Positions 1 through 8,336 of a stretch of DNA of 64,000 nt are shown here, in pieces. A model generated the notes under the pieces. That model was not told where the DNA came from, did not search any database, and saw only the letters and a program-made list of their open reading frames with translations. The DNA is from Alphaproteobacteria bacterium (GTDB lineage: Bacteria; Pseudomonadota; Alphaproteobacteria; Bin95). The position numbers were made by a program, and so were the translations under genes. Each line of letters opens with the position of its first letter. The first letter of the stretch is position 1. The stretch covers positions 992,001 through 1,056,000 of the forward strand of contig JACKII010000002.1 of NCBI GenBank assembly GCA_020638555.1, written 5' to 3'.

Positions 1-838
1 TTTATCAGGCGTGGGTAAAAGGTACTCAGCCAAAAGTAATTTTGCTTCAGGGTCATATTGAACCTCCCACTGCTTTGGCACAACGTCGTCATAATCTGAA
101 TTTTCAAGAACAATAGAGGAATGTTCTTCAACTGCCTCCGGTTGGCCATTTCTCCACGCAGATTCAAGTGCGTCGACCTTTTCGTTTTCATTGACTTGAT
201 GGTTGAGAAATTCTTCTTCCTCTGCATCTTGCGCTGCATTCCACGCGTCCCGATGCTTGGCCCACTCGGCATGAGCGGCGGCATTCTCCATTTCAATGCG
301 TTTAACTTCTTTCGTGTGATCGTCAAGTTTACCTTTGTATTTGTGTTCGAGTTTCTTGCGTTGACCGAATAAAGCCTGAAATAAATTAACTTTTAGCGGA
401 GGTGGGGGAGAGGGAATAGTGTGATCTTTCTTGGTTTGTGTGGATATTCTTTGCGTTCAAACTTAGAGTGGTCTTTGAGAACATCCCAATTGACGGCATC
501 ATTTACGGATAATGTATGTTTCAATGTGTTCTTCAGTTGATCGCGCCGCTTTTCAGACTCTATAGTCATATCATCGGCCAATACTTTGCCTGCGGCCACG
601 TCTTTCTTCTTGACATGTGCTTCATACTTTTGTCCCACTGCACCATGAGCGTATCGACTTTGTTTTGCAAAATCGATAGTTCGGGAACGCTCAATTCCTT
701 GTGTAGATCAAGTGCAAGGTGACGAAAATCGATATAGTAGCGCAGGATCCGGTCGCCTGCTGCGCTGAACTTTGCGCTTAGTTCACCTGCTTGAATGTTA
801 CCAAGATTGGAGGACGAAAAAGTAATCCGAGGGGACAT
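1..838 (-). pseudogene. Mrr-type restriction-like protein, frame-broken and cut by the window edge
   Basis: Three overlapping minus-strand frames read as one protein. It starts at ATG 838 with an AGAGGA upstream. Frame one runs to about 600, frame two to about 410 (containing KHTLSVNDAVNWD and LKDHSKF), and frame three to position 1 (containing VLENSDYDD, YDPEAKLL and YLLPTPD). From memory, this order of a helical N-terminus, the 'TLSVNDAVNW' block and a 'YDPEAKLLLAEYLLP' block belongs to proteins carrying a C-terminal Mrr-like nuclease domain, which act as modification-dependent or phage-defence nucleases. The nuclease domain would lie left of the window. At least two frameshifts separate the parts, so this is a decayed gene or carries sequencing errors. 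Base composition is clearly AT-richer than the genes to the right, which suggests transfer. The family call is moderate. Confidence 0.5.
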
Positions 839-898
839 AGGATTTGTAATCCTCTATTTGAGTGAATTCATGGCAGTGCACGTACTCAGATTGAGAGT

Positions 899-2053
899 TC
901 AGTGCCCGAAATGCGGCATGACCTGTTCCGAGACCCGCTCGAACTGCTCCAGCATCATCGCCTTCGGTGTCGTCAGCGGCGTCGAGAGGTTGATGTGCTG
1001 CATGCCGGGATAGCGCTCTTCCAGCATTTTCAGATGCTCGACCAGCCCTTCGGCCGTGCCGGCGAACCAGGCGCCGCTTTCCATATAGTGATCGACCCGG
1101 GGCACGCCGGCCGCATACCAGCCGCCCCGCCGCTGCGTCGCCTCCACCTGTGTCTGGTCGATGCCGGGCACGAAGCCCAGCGGCGCGAACATTTTCACGT
1201 GCTCCTCATAAAGCGGCACGATGGCGCGATAGGCTTCCTCGGCCGTGTCGGCGATGTGGAAGAAGATGCCGACGGTCAGGTCCTCGCCCAGTTTCAGATC
1301 CTTGCCGGCCCGGTGGGCGGCTTGCTGATAGGCCTGGATCGGGCCGTCCGCCATGGTCGCGGCGCCGCCGCCGACCGCGCCCTTGATGCCGTGGCGGATC
1401 ATGAAGTCCAGCCCGCGCGGGTTGGCGCTCACCACCGGCTGCCAGCATTCCACCGGCCGGTGGATCGGGCGCGGCACCAGCGTGATGTCCTCCAGCGTGT
1501 AGCCGCGATAGGGCACCTGCGGCGGCAGGGTGTAGTGCTTGCCCCGGTGGCTGAAGCGCTCGGTGTTGAAGGCCTTGAAGATGATTTCGACCTGTTCCTC
1601 GAACAGGTCGCGGTTGGCGGCCTGGTCCTGCATCGGCGCGCCGAAGGTCTCGACCTCGCGGGTGTGGTAGCCGCGGCCGACGCCGAACACGGTGCGCCCC
1701 TTGGTCATGATGTCGGCCAGGGCATAGTCCTCGGCAAGGCGCAGCGGATGCCACATCGGCGCGATGTTGAAACCGCAGCCGATCTTCAGCTTCTCGGTCA
1801 TGTGGCAGAGATGCACCGCCATCATCAGCAGGTTGGGGATGACCTCATAGCCCTCGTGCTGGAAATGGTGCTCGGCCATCCAGAGCGTGTCCCAGCCGAG
1901 CCGGTCCATGCGCCTGGCCACCGCCTCCGACTTTTCGAACACGGTGCAGAGTTCGCCGTTCGTAAAGCGGCGCTCGTTGGCGGGCGTGTTGTCCTGGCCA
2001 TAGTCGGGCATGTCGACATGCCCGGGATAGACGGTGACGAATTTGCTGATCAT
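899..2053 (-). CDS. LLM-class (luciferase-like) flavin-dependent oxidoreductase
   Basis: A 384-residue bacterial luciferase-like monooxygenase, a TIM-barrel enzyme using reduced flavin and oxygen. Visible marks are the AEHH motif near residues 60-63, which is typical of the family, and the GVGRGYH loop near 124-130. It is the last gene of the minus-strand transport operon, 84 bases downstream of livM. This suggests that it oxidises whatever the transporter imports, possibly an organic compound rather than an amino acid. That link is inference from position; the substrate cannot be read from sequence. Length is normal and no frame break is seen. Confidence 0.85.
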   Translation of the reverse strand: MISKFVTVYPGHVDMPDYGQDNTPANERRFTNGELCTVFEKSEAVARRMDRLGWDTLWMAEHHFQHEGYEVIPNLLMMAVHLCHMTEKLKIGCGFNIAPMWHPLRLAEDYALADIMTKGRTVFGVGRGYHTREVETFGAPMQDQAANRDLFEEQVEIIFKAFNTERFSHRGKHYTLPPQVPYRGYTLEDITLVPRPIHRPVECWQPVVSANPRGLDFMIRHGIKGAVGGGAATMADGPIQAYQQAAHRAGKDLKLGEDLTVGIFFHIADTAEEAYRAIVPLYEEHVKMFAPLGFVPGIDQTQVEATQRRGGWYAAGVPRVDHYMESGAWFAGTAEGLVEHLKMLEERYPGMQHINLSTPLTTPKAMMLEQFERVSEQVMPHFGH

Positions 2054-2137
2054 GGCGTGTCTTCCCGAGGGGTTCTTGGCGATTGCACCAAAGCCTATCG
2101 GGAAGACACCGCCGAAGCCAGACCGATGCCGGCCGGG

Positions 2138-3136
2138 TTACTCCGCCGGAGCGGCCGAGCGGCGGCCGCCGCCCAGGGCCTTCTGCACCGCATCGATGAT
2201 GCCGCCCAGAATGCCCTTCGGCAGGAAGACGATGAACAGCACCAGGGCAATGCCATAGATGGCGTTGTCGAGGCCGACCGCATCCGTGCCGATATAGACG
2301 CGCAGGATCTCCGCCAGCAGCAGGGTGATGATCGCGCCGAATGTGGGGCCGAACTGGGTGAAGATGCCGCCGGCCACCACCGCAAACACGATCTGCAACG
2401 AAATCCCCAACCCGGATACGGTGTCGGGCGAGATGAACAGTTGGTATTGCGTGTACATCGCGCCGCCGAACGCGGTCATGATCGCGGACAGCACCGTGAT
2501 CTTCAGCTTTTCCCGCGTGACATTGATGCCCGAGGCGGATGCGCTGTCCTCGTCCTCGCTGATCGCGTCCAGGGCATAGCGCATCATCGAGCGGTCGACC
2601 GCGCGCCAGACCAGCAGGCCGACCATCCAGACGCCGATGGCGATCAGGAAATAGGCCTCCTTGGTGTCGAACTGCAATGACATCAGCGACGAGACATCGT
2701 TGTTGCCCTTCGGGTCCGGCGTGAAGCCCAGCGAGCCGCCGGTGTAGTCGCGCGTCGCCACCACGACCTGGCGCACCACCTCGGTCAGGGCCAGCGTCAC
2801 CAGGGCGAAATAGTGGCCGGTGATCTTGAACTTGAAGCACGGGTAGCCGACGATCACCGCCAGCAGCGCCGCACAGGCCAGCGCGATCGGAATGCCGATC
2901 CAGGGGGTCAGTTCCGCATAGTTCCACAGCAGCGCCGTTACATAGGCGCCGATGCCCATGAACGCGCCATGGCCCAGGCTCACCAGCCCGAACCGGCCCA
3001 TCAGCGACCAGCCGGTATAGGTGAAGCTCCAGATCAGGATGATGATCATGATGTGCAGCGGATAGGGCGGCACACCCACGAACGAGATCACGGCCAGCGC
3101 GACCGCGAGGACGATGGGCAGGATCAGGCTGTTCAT
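2138..3136 (-). CDS. livM: Branched-chain-type ABC transporter permease LivM
   Basis: About 332 residues, an inner-membrane permease of the LivM family with many hydrophobic segments and the family block GHGAFMGIGAY near the N-terminus. The start at ATG 3136 overlaps the livH stop by four bases (ATGA), implying translational coupling. A longer open frame reaches 3385, but that part is livH read in another frame. It partners with LivH, LivF, LivG and the solute-binding protein in the same operon. 'Branched-chain' is the family name; such systems also import amides, aromatic acids and other compounds, and the nearby monooxygenase points to such a substrate. Confidence 0.9.
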   Translation of the reverse strand: MNSLILPIVLAVALAVISFVGVPPYPLHIMIIILIWSFTYTGWSLMGRFGLVSLGHGAFMGIGAYVTALLWNYAELTPWIGIPIALACAALLAVIVGYPCFKFKITGHYFALVTLALTEVVRQVVVATRDYTGGSLGFTPDPKGNNDVSSLMSLQFDTKEAYFLIAIGVWMVGLLVWRAVDRSMMRYALDAISEDEDSASASGINVTREKLKITVLSAIMTAFGGAMYTQYQLFISPDTVSGLGISLQIVFAVVAGGIFTQFGPTFGAIITLLLAEILRVYIGTDAVGLDNAIYGIALVLFIVFLPKGILGGIIDAVQKALGGGRRSAAPAE

Positions 3137-4107
3137 GACCGTTTCCCCAGCAGACCTTCCGGCCGCACGAACATCATGGCGATGAAAAAGACGAAGGCGA
3201 AGACATAGCCCCACTCCAGATCGAAGTGATAGCCGCCGAGCGAGATCAGTTCGGAGAAGATGAAGGCGGCGATGAACCCGCCCAGCATGTTCCCCAACCC
3301 GCCGAGGACGCAGATCATGAAGGTGATCGGGCCGAAGCTGAGCCCGACGAACGGGTGAATGTCGTACTGCAACACCAGCAGACACGCCGCCAGGCCGGCC
3401 AGGCCGCCGCCGATCACGCTGGTGATGACATAGAGCTTGCTCTGCTGCGCCCCCATCAATGTCATGATTTCCCGGTCCTGGCTGATCGCGCGGATCGCCG
3501 TGCCGAGGAAGGTGCGGCTCAGAAACATGTAGAGCAACACGACGCAGACCGCCGCCACCACGAACGCCGCCAGCCGCGAACCGGAGATGTAAATGTCCTC
3601 GGTCAGGGCGAACGAGCCCAGCGAGACGCCGACATTCTTGAACTCAACGCCAAAGGCGATGGTCGCCGCGCTCTGGAAGAAGAACAGCAGGCCGCCGGTC
3701 GCCAGCAACTGGTTGATCGGCGCCGAGTCCAGCAGGTGCTCGATCACCAGCCGGTGCACCAGATAACCGACCAGGGCCGTGACCAGAATGCCCACCGGCA
3801 TGGCGATGAACAGGGGCAGGCCCAGCATGTTGTGGGCATAGTAAATCGCGTACATGCCCAGCATCACGATTTCGGCGTAGCAGATCCACACCACGTCGAT
3901 CACGCCGAAAATCAGGTTCAGGCCGATGGAGAGCAGCGCCAGCACGCCGCCCAGCAACAGCCCGTTGATCATGGCCTCGTAGAGGAACACGTCGGTGAAG
4001 GCGAATTCCACATCGCCTTCCGCAACGATGCCCGGCACATAGGCCAGACAGAAAAAGGCGATGGCTGCGATGATGATCAGCCAAACGCGCGAGTCGATTT
4101 TGTTCAC
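3133..4107 (-). CDS. livH: Branched-chain-type ABC transporter permease LivH
   Basis: About 324 residues, an integral membrane permease. I place the start at GTG 4107 (product begins V-N-K-I-D-S), preceded nine bases upstream by GGAG; the open frame extends to ATG 4179 but would then overlap the end of livF. Family features include the GGVLALLSIGLNLIFGV stretch and the C-terminal VLGGLGNMLGG block facing the ATPase. The C-terminus ends in the usual MMFVRPEGLLG form shared by LivH and LivM proteins. It lies 28 bases after livF and overlaps livM. Confidence 0.9.
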   Translation of the reverse strand: MNKIDSRVWLIIIAAIAFFCLAYVPGIVAEGDVEFAFTDVFLYEAMINGLLLGGVLALLSIGLNLIFGVIDVVWICYAEIVMLGMYAIYYAHNMLGLPLFIAMPVGILVTALVGYLVHRLVIEHLLDSAPINQLLATGGLLFFFQSAATIAFGVEFKNVGVSLGSFALTEDIYISGSRLAAFVVAAVCVVLLYMFLSRTFLGTAIRAISQDREIMTLMGAQQSKLYVITSVIGGGLAGLAACLLVLQYDIHPFVGLSFGPITFMICVLGGLGNMLGGFIAAFIFSELISLGGYHFDLEWGYVFAFVFFIAMMFVRPEGLLGKRS

Positions 4108-4135
4108 TTGCCTATTCTCCCAAGCGCGCCGGCCA

Positions 4136-4840
4136 TCACAGGCCCATATAGAGGCGCCGGACCTCTTCGCTTGCCGCAAGCTCCCGGGACGAGCCGCTCA
4201 TGCGGATCGAACCGGCTTCCAGCACATAGGCCCGGTCGACGACCTGCAGCACCTGCTGCACGTTCTGCTCGACGATCAGGACCGTCAGGCCCCGTTCGCG
4301 GATTTGCTGCACCAGTTCGAAAATGCGCTGCACGATCACCGGCGCCAGACCGGCGGACGGCTCGTCCAGCAGCAGCAGTTTCGGCTCGCTCATCAGCGCG
4401 CGGCCGATGGCGCACATTTGCTGCTCGCCGCCGGACATGGTGCCGGCCAACTGGTGGCGCCGCTCCTTCATGCGCGGGAACAGTTCGTAGACGAAGGCCA
4501 GCCGCTCGTCGAACTTGGCCCGGGCCGAGGGGATGAAGGCGCCCATGCGCAGATTGTCTTCCACGGTCATGCCGGGGAACAGGCGCCGGCCCTCGGGCAC
4601 GTGGGCGATGCCGAGCGTGATGATCTCGTGCGGCGGGGTCTTGGTCAGGTCTGCGCCTTCCATGACCATCGTTCCGCCGCGGGCCGCGATCAGGCCGGAA
4701 ATGACCCGCATCAGCGTCGTCTTGCCGGCGCCGTTCGGCCCGATGACGGCCACCGCCTCGCCGGCCCGAACCTCCAGGCTGACGCCGAACAGCGCCTGGA
4801 AGGTGCCGTAGCCGGCGTCCACATTCGATAAATTGAGCAT
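4136..4840 (-). CDS. livF: Branched-chain-type ABC transporter ATP-binding protein LivF
   Basis: A 234-residue cytoplasmic ATPase. Walker A is GPNGAGKTT at residues 34-42, the ABC signature is MSGGEQQM at 135-142, and Walker B with the catalytic glutamate is LLLLDEP at 155-161. The length and the short C-terminus are typical of LivF rather than LivG. It follows livG by 27 bases and precedes livH. With LivG it should form the ATPase heterodimer that drives the LivHM permease. Confidence 0.93.
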   Translation of the reverse strand: MLNLSNVDAGYGTFQALFGVSLEVRAGEAVAVIGPNGAGKTTLMRVISGLIAARGGTMVMEGADLTKTPPHEIITLGIAHVPEGRRLFPGMTVEDNLRMGAFIPSARAKFDERLAFVYELFPRMKERRHQLAGTMSGGEQQMCAIGRALMSEPKLLLLDEPSAGLAPVIVQRIFELVQQIRERGLTVLIVEQNVQQVLQVVDRAYVLEAGSIRMSGSSRELAASEEVRRLYMGL

Positions 4841-4867
4841 GATGTCAGAATGCCTAGCCGTAACGGG

Positions 4868-5632
4868 TCAGGTGCGCGCCGCGGCGCCGCGCTCGGCGGC
4901 CTCGCTCGCATGGCTGGCGTCGGTGCCCAGATAGACCTCGATCACCCTTGGGTCGCCGGCGACATCCGCCGGGCTGCCCTCGCAGATCTTCTCGCCGTGA
5001 TCCAGCACCATGACGCGGTCCACCACCCGCATCAGCACGCCCATGATGTGCTCCACCCAGATGATGGTGATGCCCATTTCCTTGCGCACCATGTTGAGCA
5101 TGTCCGCCGCCTGGTCCATCTCGGCATCGTCGAGCCCGCCCAGGCTTTCGTCGGCCAGCAACAGGCGGGGCCGGGTGGCGAGCGCCTTGGCCAGTTCCAG
5201 CTTTTTCAGCCCGGCCGCGCCCAGCGTGCCGACTTCGGCCTTGGGGTCCGTCGGCAGGCCGACGATTTCCAGGGCCCGCTCGGCCGATTCCCAGGCTTGC
5301 GTCCGCGTGACGTCGTCCTGGCCGTAATAGCCGGCCAGCGCCGCATTCTCCAGAATGGTCAGGCGCCGGAACGGCCGCGGAATCTGGAAGGTGCGGCCGA
5401 TGCCCAGATGGGTGATGCGATGCGGTTTCAGCCCCGCCAGTTCGCGCCCCTCGAACACGATCGAGCCCTGGGTCGGTGGAAACGTGCCGGACAGCATGTT
5501 GAAGGTCGTGCTCTTGCCAGAGCCGTTCGGGCCGATCAGACCCAGGATTTCGCCTTCTTCCACATCGAAGGACACATTGTTCACGGCCGTGAAGCCGCCA
5601 AACCGCTTAACGAGATTTCTGACAGCCAACAC
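4868..5632 (-). CDS. livG: Branched-chain-type ABC transporter ATP-binding protein LivG
   Basis: A 254-residue ABC ATPase. Walker A is GPNGSGKST at residues 34-42, the Q-loop region GRTFQIPRPF is near 79-88, and Walker B plus catalytic glutamate LLLADES is at 157-163. The signature position reads LGAAGLKKLE (about 137-146) instead of the usual LSxGxxxxLE, so the Ser-Gly that contacts ATP in the partner's site is not conserved. The dimer may therefore have one degenerate ATP site. The gene follows the solute-binding protein after a 137-base gap with a strong stem-loop. Confidence 0.9.
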   Translation of the reverse strand: MLAVRNLVKRFGGFTAVNNVSFDVEEGEILGLIGPNGSGKSTTFNMLSGTFPPTQGSIVFEGRELAGLKPHRITHLGIGRTFQIPRPFRRLTILENAALAGYYGQDDVTRTQAWESAERALEIVGLPTDPKAEVGTLGAAGLKKLELAKALATRPRLLLADESLGGLDDAEMDQAADMLNMVRKEMGITIIWVEHIMGVLMRVVDRVMVLDHGEKICEGSPADVAGDPRVIEVYLGTDASHASEAAERGAAART

Positions 5633-5664
5633 CGCCGGTTACTCTCTTCTCTTACAGTGAAGAA

Positions 5665-5754
5665 CCCTTCCGTCCCGGCCGGGGCAGGGAAAGCCACCCC
5701 GCACCCAGCACCCGGGGAATTCGAGGCAATGTGCGGGGTGGCCGTTCGGAAGGG
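5665..5754 (-). promoter_or_regulatory. Intra-operon nested stem-loop between binding-protein gene and livG
   Basis: Two nested perfect inverted repeats lie in the gap. The outer arms are CCCTTCCG at 5665-5672 with CGGAAGGG at 5747-5754. The inner arms are CCACCCCGCAC at 5694-5704 with GTGCGGGGTGG at 5731-5741. No T-run follows on the minus strand, so it is not a classic intrinsic terminator. Such structures between a binding-protein gene and its permease genes often protect the upstream mRNA 3' end and keep the binding protein in excess. That role is inferred. Confidence 0.6.
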
Positions 5755-5769
5755 AGCGACCCGCCAGGC

Positions 5770-7083
5770 CTATTTGGCGAAGGGCGAGCTGCTCGGCAGC
5801 GGCAGGACCGGATCGACGGTCTGCAGTTCTTTCGGCCAGGCCACTTTGATTTCGTGGTTGATGTACTGGACGATCACCGGGAAGGCGCGTTCGTTCTGGC
5901 CGTCCATGTCACTGCCCGGCTGCGGGAATTTGGCGCCGAAGCCCAGCAAGGTCCCGCCGGTCGGAATGTCGAGTTCCAATGCGGCCTTGCGCAGGGACTC
6001 GGCGTCGATGCCGCCGAACTTCTCGATGGCGACCGGCAACACCTTGGTGAAGAACAGATAGGTGTTGGACGCGGCCATGCCGACATGGGCCGAGATTTCC
6101 TTCAGGTCCATGTCCGGCGTGCCGTTCTCCTTGGCGAACGCCTTGCCGAATTTCTCGGTGATCTCGCCCAGGCCCGGCGCCAGCGATTTCGGGTTCAGCA
6201 GCCAGATCGACACCGGGTCGACGTTGAAGATGTAATTGGCGCCGTCGCCGAAGGCCTCGTACAGCTTGCTCGGCACGCCATAGCCGGCGCCATGGCCGAT
6301 CAGCACCTTGAACCGCAGGCCCTGCTCCTGGGCCTGGCGCAGGAACAGCGTGATGTCCGGGTTATAGCCGGTGTGCAGGATCACGTCCGGCCGCGCCCGC
6401 TTCAGCTTGGTCACCAGCGACGAGAGGTCGGGCGCCGTTGCCGAATAGCCCTCGTCCAGCACCACTTTCATGCCGAATTTCTTGGCGGTCGCCAGATTGC
6501 CGGCGGCCACGCCGGAGCCGTAGGGGCCGTCCTCGTGGATGATGGCGACCTTCAGCTTGCTGGGTTTGATGCCCAGCTTTTCTTCCGACATGGCGTTCAG
6601 GAAGCCGACCGAGGTCTGGCCGTACTGGTCGCTGTGCACGGTCGGGCGGAACACGTATTGCAGGTGGCGGTCCTTCAACACGGCCGACGAAATGCAGGTG
6701 GTGATCCACATGAATTTCTTCAGCTGGTCGACGCGGGCGGCCACCGGCACGCACTGGGCCGAGCTGTAGAAGCCCAGCAGCATGTCGACGTGTTCCTGCT
6801 CGATCAGGCGGACGGCCTCGTTGATTGCCACATCGGGCTTGGACTGGGCGTCGGCATAGATCGGATCGATCATATAGCCGTCAACGCCGCCCTGGCCGTT
6901 GATATAGTCGATGGCGATCTTGGCGCCCTTGGCCTGCAACTCCGATCCGCCGCCGGCCAGCGGTCCCGTGTAATCGTATATGACGCCGACCTTGATCTTC
7001 TTCTCTGCGGCGTGTGCCGTTGCGATCATCGCAACCGCTGCCGCTCCCAGCGCAAGCGCGCGGGCAAATTGACCCAAACCCAT
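5770..7083 (-). CDS. Periplasmic solute-binding protein of a Liv-type ABC transporter
   Basis: 437 residues. The start at ATG 7083 has GGAGG seven bases upstream; longer open reading upstream is not needed. Residues 1-25 form a signal peptide ending in TAHA before AEKKIKVG, the expected mature start. The body fits type I periplasmic binding proteins of the LivJ/LivK family (VGVIYDYTGPLA near the N-terminus, repeated Rossmann-like lobes). It is the first gene of the operon, divergent from the thioesterase at 7218, so the promoter should lie within 7084-7217. The ligand cannot be told from sequence. Confidence 0.9.
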   Translation of the reverse strand: MGLGQFARALALGAAAVAMIATAHAAEKKIKVGVIYDYTGPLAGGGSELQAKGAKIAIDYINGQGGVDGYMIDPIYADAQSKPDVAINEAVRLIEQEHVDMLLGFYSSAQCVPVAARVDQLKKFMWITTCISSAVLKDRHLQYVFRPTVHSDQYGQTSVGFLNAMSEEKLGIKPSKLKVAIIHEDGPYGSGVAAGNLATAKKFGMKVVLDEGYSATAPDLSSLVTKLKRARPDVILHTGYNPDITLFLRQAQEQGLRFKVLIGHGAGYGVPSKLYEAFGDGANYIFNVDPVSIWLLNPKSLAPGLGEITEKFGKAFAKENGTPDMDLKEISAHVGMAASNTYLFFTKVLPVAIEKFGGIDAESLRKAALELDIPTGGTLLGFGAKFPQPGSDMDGQNERAFPVIVQYINHEIKVAWPKELQTVDPVLPLPSSSPFAK

Positions 7084-7217
7084 GGCGTTCCTCCGTGTTC
7101 GTGTTATGCAAGGGGCCGAAGCGGCTTCGACAGTCATGGAGGCGCTACAATATGTCAAGACTGGGCGCGGCGCGTGCCCGTGACCGCCTGCAACACCTTT
7201 TGGAGCGACCCGGAACC

Positions 7218-7706
7218 ATGACGGCCAAGGCCCCTCTCGCCATCCACACCGACAGCGTGCGCCCCGAATGGATCGACTATAATGGCCATATGAACGTCGC
7301 CTTTTATGTGCTGGCGTTCGACTATGCCACCGATGCCTTTTTCGACTATCTGGGCCTGGGGGAGGCATACAAGAATAAGTACAACTTTTCGACTTTTACC
7401 CTGGAAGGCCACATTACCTATGATCGGGAGGTGCTGGAGGGCGATCCCCTGGCCTTCAAAACCTACCTCCTGGATTATGACGACAAGCGCATTCACTATT
7501 TCCACGAGATGTACCACGGCACCGAAGGCTATCTGGCGGCCACGAACGAGTTGATGACCATCCATATCGACATGAGCCAGCGCCGATCCGCGCCGTTCGC
7601 GCCGGAGATGAAAGAGCGCCTCGAAGCCCTGATGCAGGAGCACCGCCATCTGCCGCGCCCGGAAAAAGTCGGCCGCACCATCGGGATCCGGCGCAAGGCC
7701 GGGTAG
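7218..7706 (+). CDS. Thioesterase of the 4HBT hot-dog fold
   Basis: About 162 residues when started at ATG 7218 (M-T-A-K-A-P); the frame is open further upstream to 7014, but that part overlaps the divergent binding-protein gene. WIDYNGHMN at residues 18-26 matches the 4-hydroxybenzoyl-CoA thioesterase pattern, in which the aspartate or neighbouring residues take part in catalysis. It probably hydrolyses an acyl-CoA; the natural substrate is unknown. Divergent orientation from the Liv-type operon would allow shared control. A pentapeptide-repeat gene follows seven bases downstream. Confidence 0.8.
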   Translation: MTAKAPLAIHTDSVRPEWIDYNGHMNVAFYVLAFDYATDAFFDYLGLGEAYKNKYNFSTFTLEGHITYDREVLEGDPLAFKTYLLDYDDKRIHYFHEMYHGTEGYLAATNELMTIHIDMSQRRSAPFAPEMKERLEALMQEHRHLPRPEKVGRTIGIRRKAG

Positions 7707-7713
7707 GCGCGCC

Positions 7714-8214
7714 ATGCGACGCTCTCTCTGCATCGCTCTGTTCGCCGGCCTGCTGGCATTGCCGGGGGCTTCGGCGCATGCGGATTGTGTCGACCCGCCG
7801 GGGCCCAAGGTCGATTGGACCCGCTGCTATTTCGACGAGCGCAACTTCTCCGGCGTCACCCTCGTCGAGGCGCGGTTGAAGGACGCCACGTTCAGCCGCG
7901 GCAACCTGACCGACGCCGATCTCTCCGGCGCCGATGCGAGCCGCGCCAAGTTCATTCACGCCACCATGGTGCGGGTGCGCCTGACCGAGGCGCGGCTGCG
8001 CGAGGCGGATTTCACCAATGCGGACCTGCGCCAGGCCACGTTCGAGGGGGCGGATTTGAGCCGGGCCCGGCTGTTCCGGGCCGATCTGCGCGGCGCCGAT
8101 TTCTCCAATGCCAAGATGCGCGGCGCCGACCTGCTGGAGGCGAACCTTTCCGGCGCGCTCTGGACCGATGGCCGCCGCCGCTGCGCGGAAGGGTCGATCG
8201 GCCAGTGCCGCTGA
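7714..8214 (+). CDS. Exported pentapeptide-repeat protein
   Basis: 166 residues. An N-terminal signal peptide of about 23 residues ends around ASAHA-DC. From about residue 45 to 155 the chain is built from A(D/N)LxX-type five-residue repeats, such as LTDADLSGA, LRQATFEGA and LRGADFSNA, which fold as a right-handed quadrilateral beta-helix. Cysteines near residues 25, 38 and at the C-terminus could form disulfides in the periplasm. The function of such proteins is rarely predictable. It is probably co-transcribed with the thioesterase seven bases upstream. Confidence 0.8.
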   Translation: MRRSLCIALFAGLLALPGASAHADCVDPPGPKVDWTRCYFDERNFSGVTLVEARLKDATFSRGNLTDADLSGADASRAKFIHATMVRVRLTEARLREADFTNADLRQATFEGADLSRARLFRADLRGADFSNAKMRGADLLEANLSGALWTDGRRRCAEGSIGQCR

Positions 8215-8231
8215 GGCAACGGCCGATCCCG

Positions 8232-8336
8232 ACGCCTCACTGACGGAAGTGGCACAGCACTTCCTCACGCCTCACTGACGGAAGTGGCGCAGCACTTCCT
8301 CACGCCTCACTGACGGAAGTGGCGCAACACTTCCTC
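8232..8336. repeat. Three tandem 35-bp repeats at the 3' end of the chloride channel gene
   Basis: Exact periodicity of 35 bases: 8232-8266, 8267-8301 and 8302-8336, differing at one or two positions. Each unit contains CTCACTGACGGAAGTGGC. On the minus strand this encodes the last channel residues (H-F-R-Q) and its TGA stop. The array therefore looks like a local duplication of the gene's own 3' end, leaving two extra stop-containing copies downstream. The array fills the gap between two convergent genes. Confidence 0.9.

Noticed and set aside
902..2680. Long plus-strand open frame of 592 codons opposite the LLM and livM genes
   Set aside because: Its translation is Arg/His/Asp-rich without domains, and it is the complement of well-supported genes.
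8232..8336. CRISPR array
   Set aside because: The units are contiguous 35-base repeats without spacers, and no cas genes are near.
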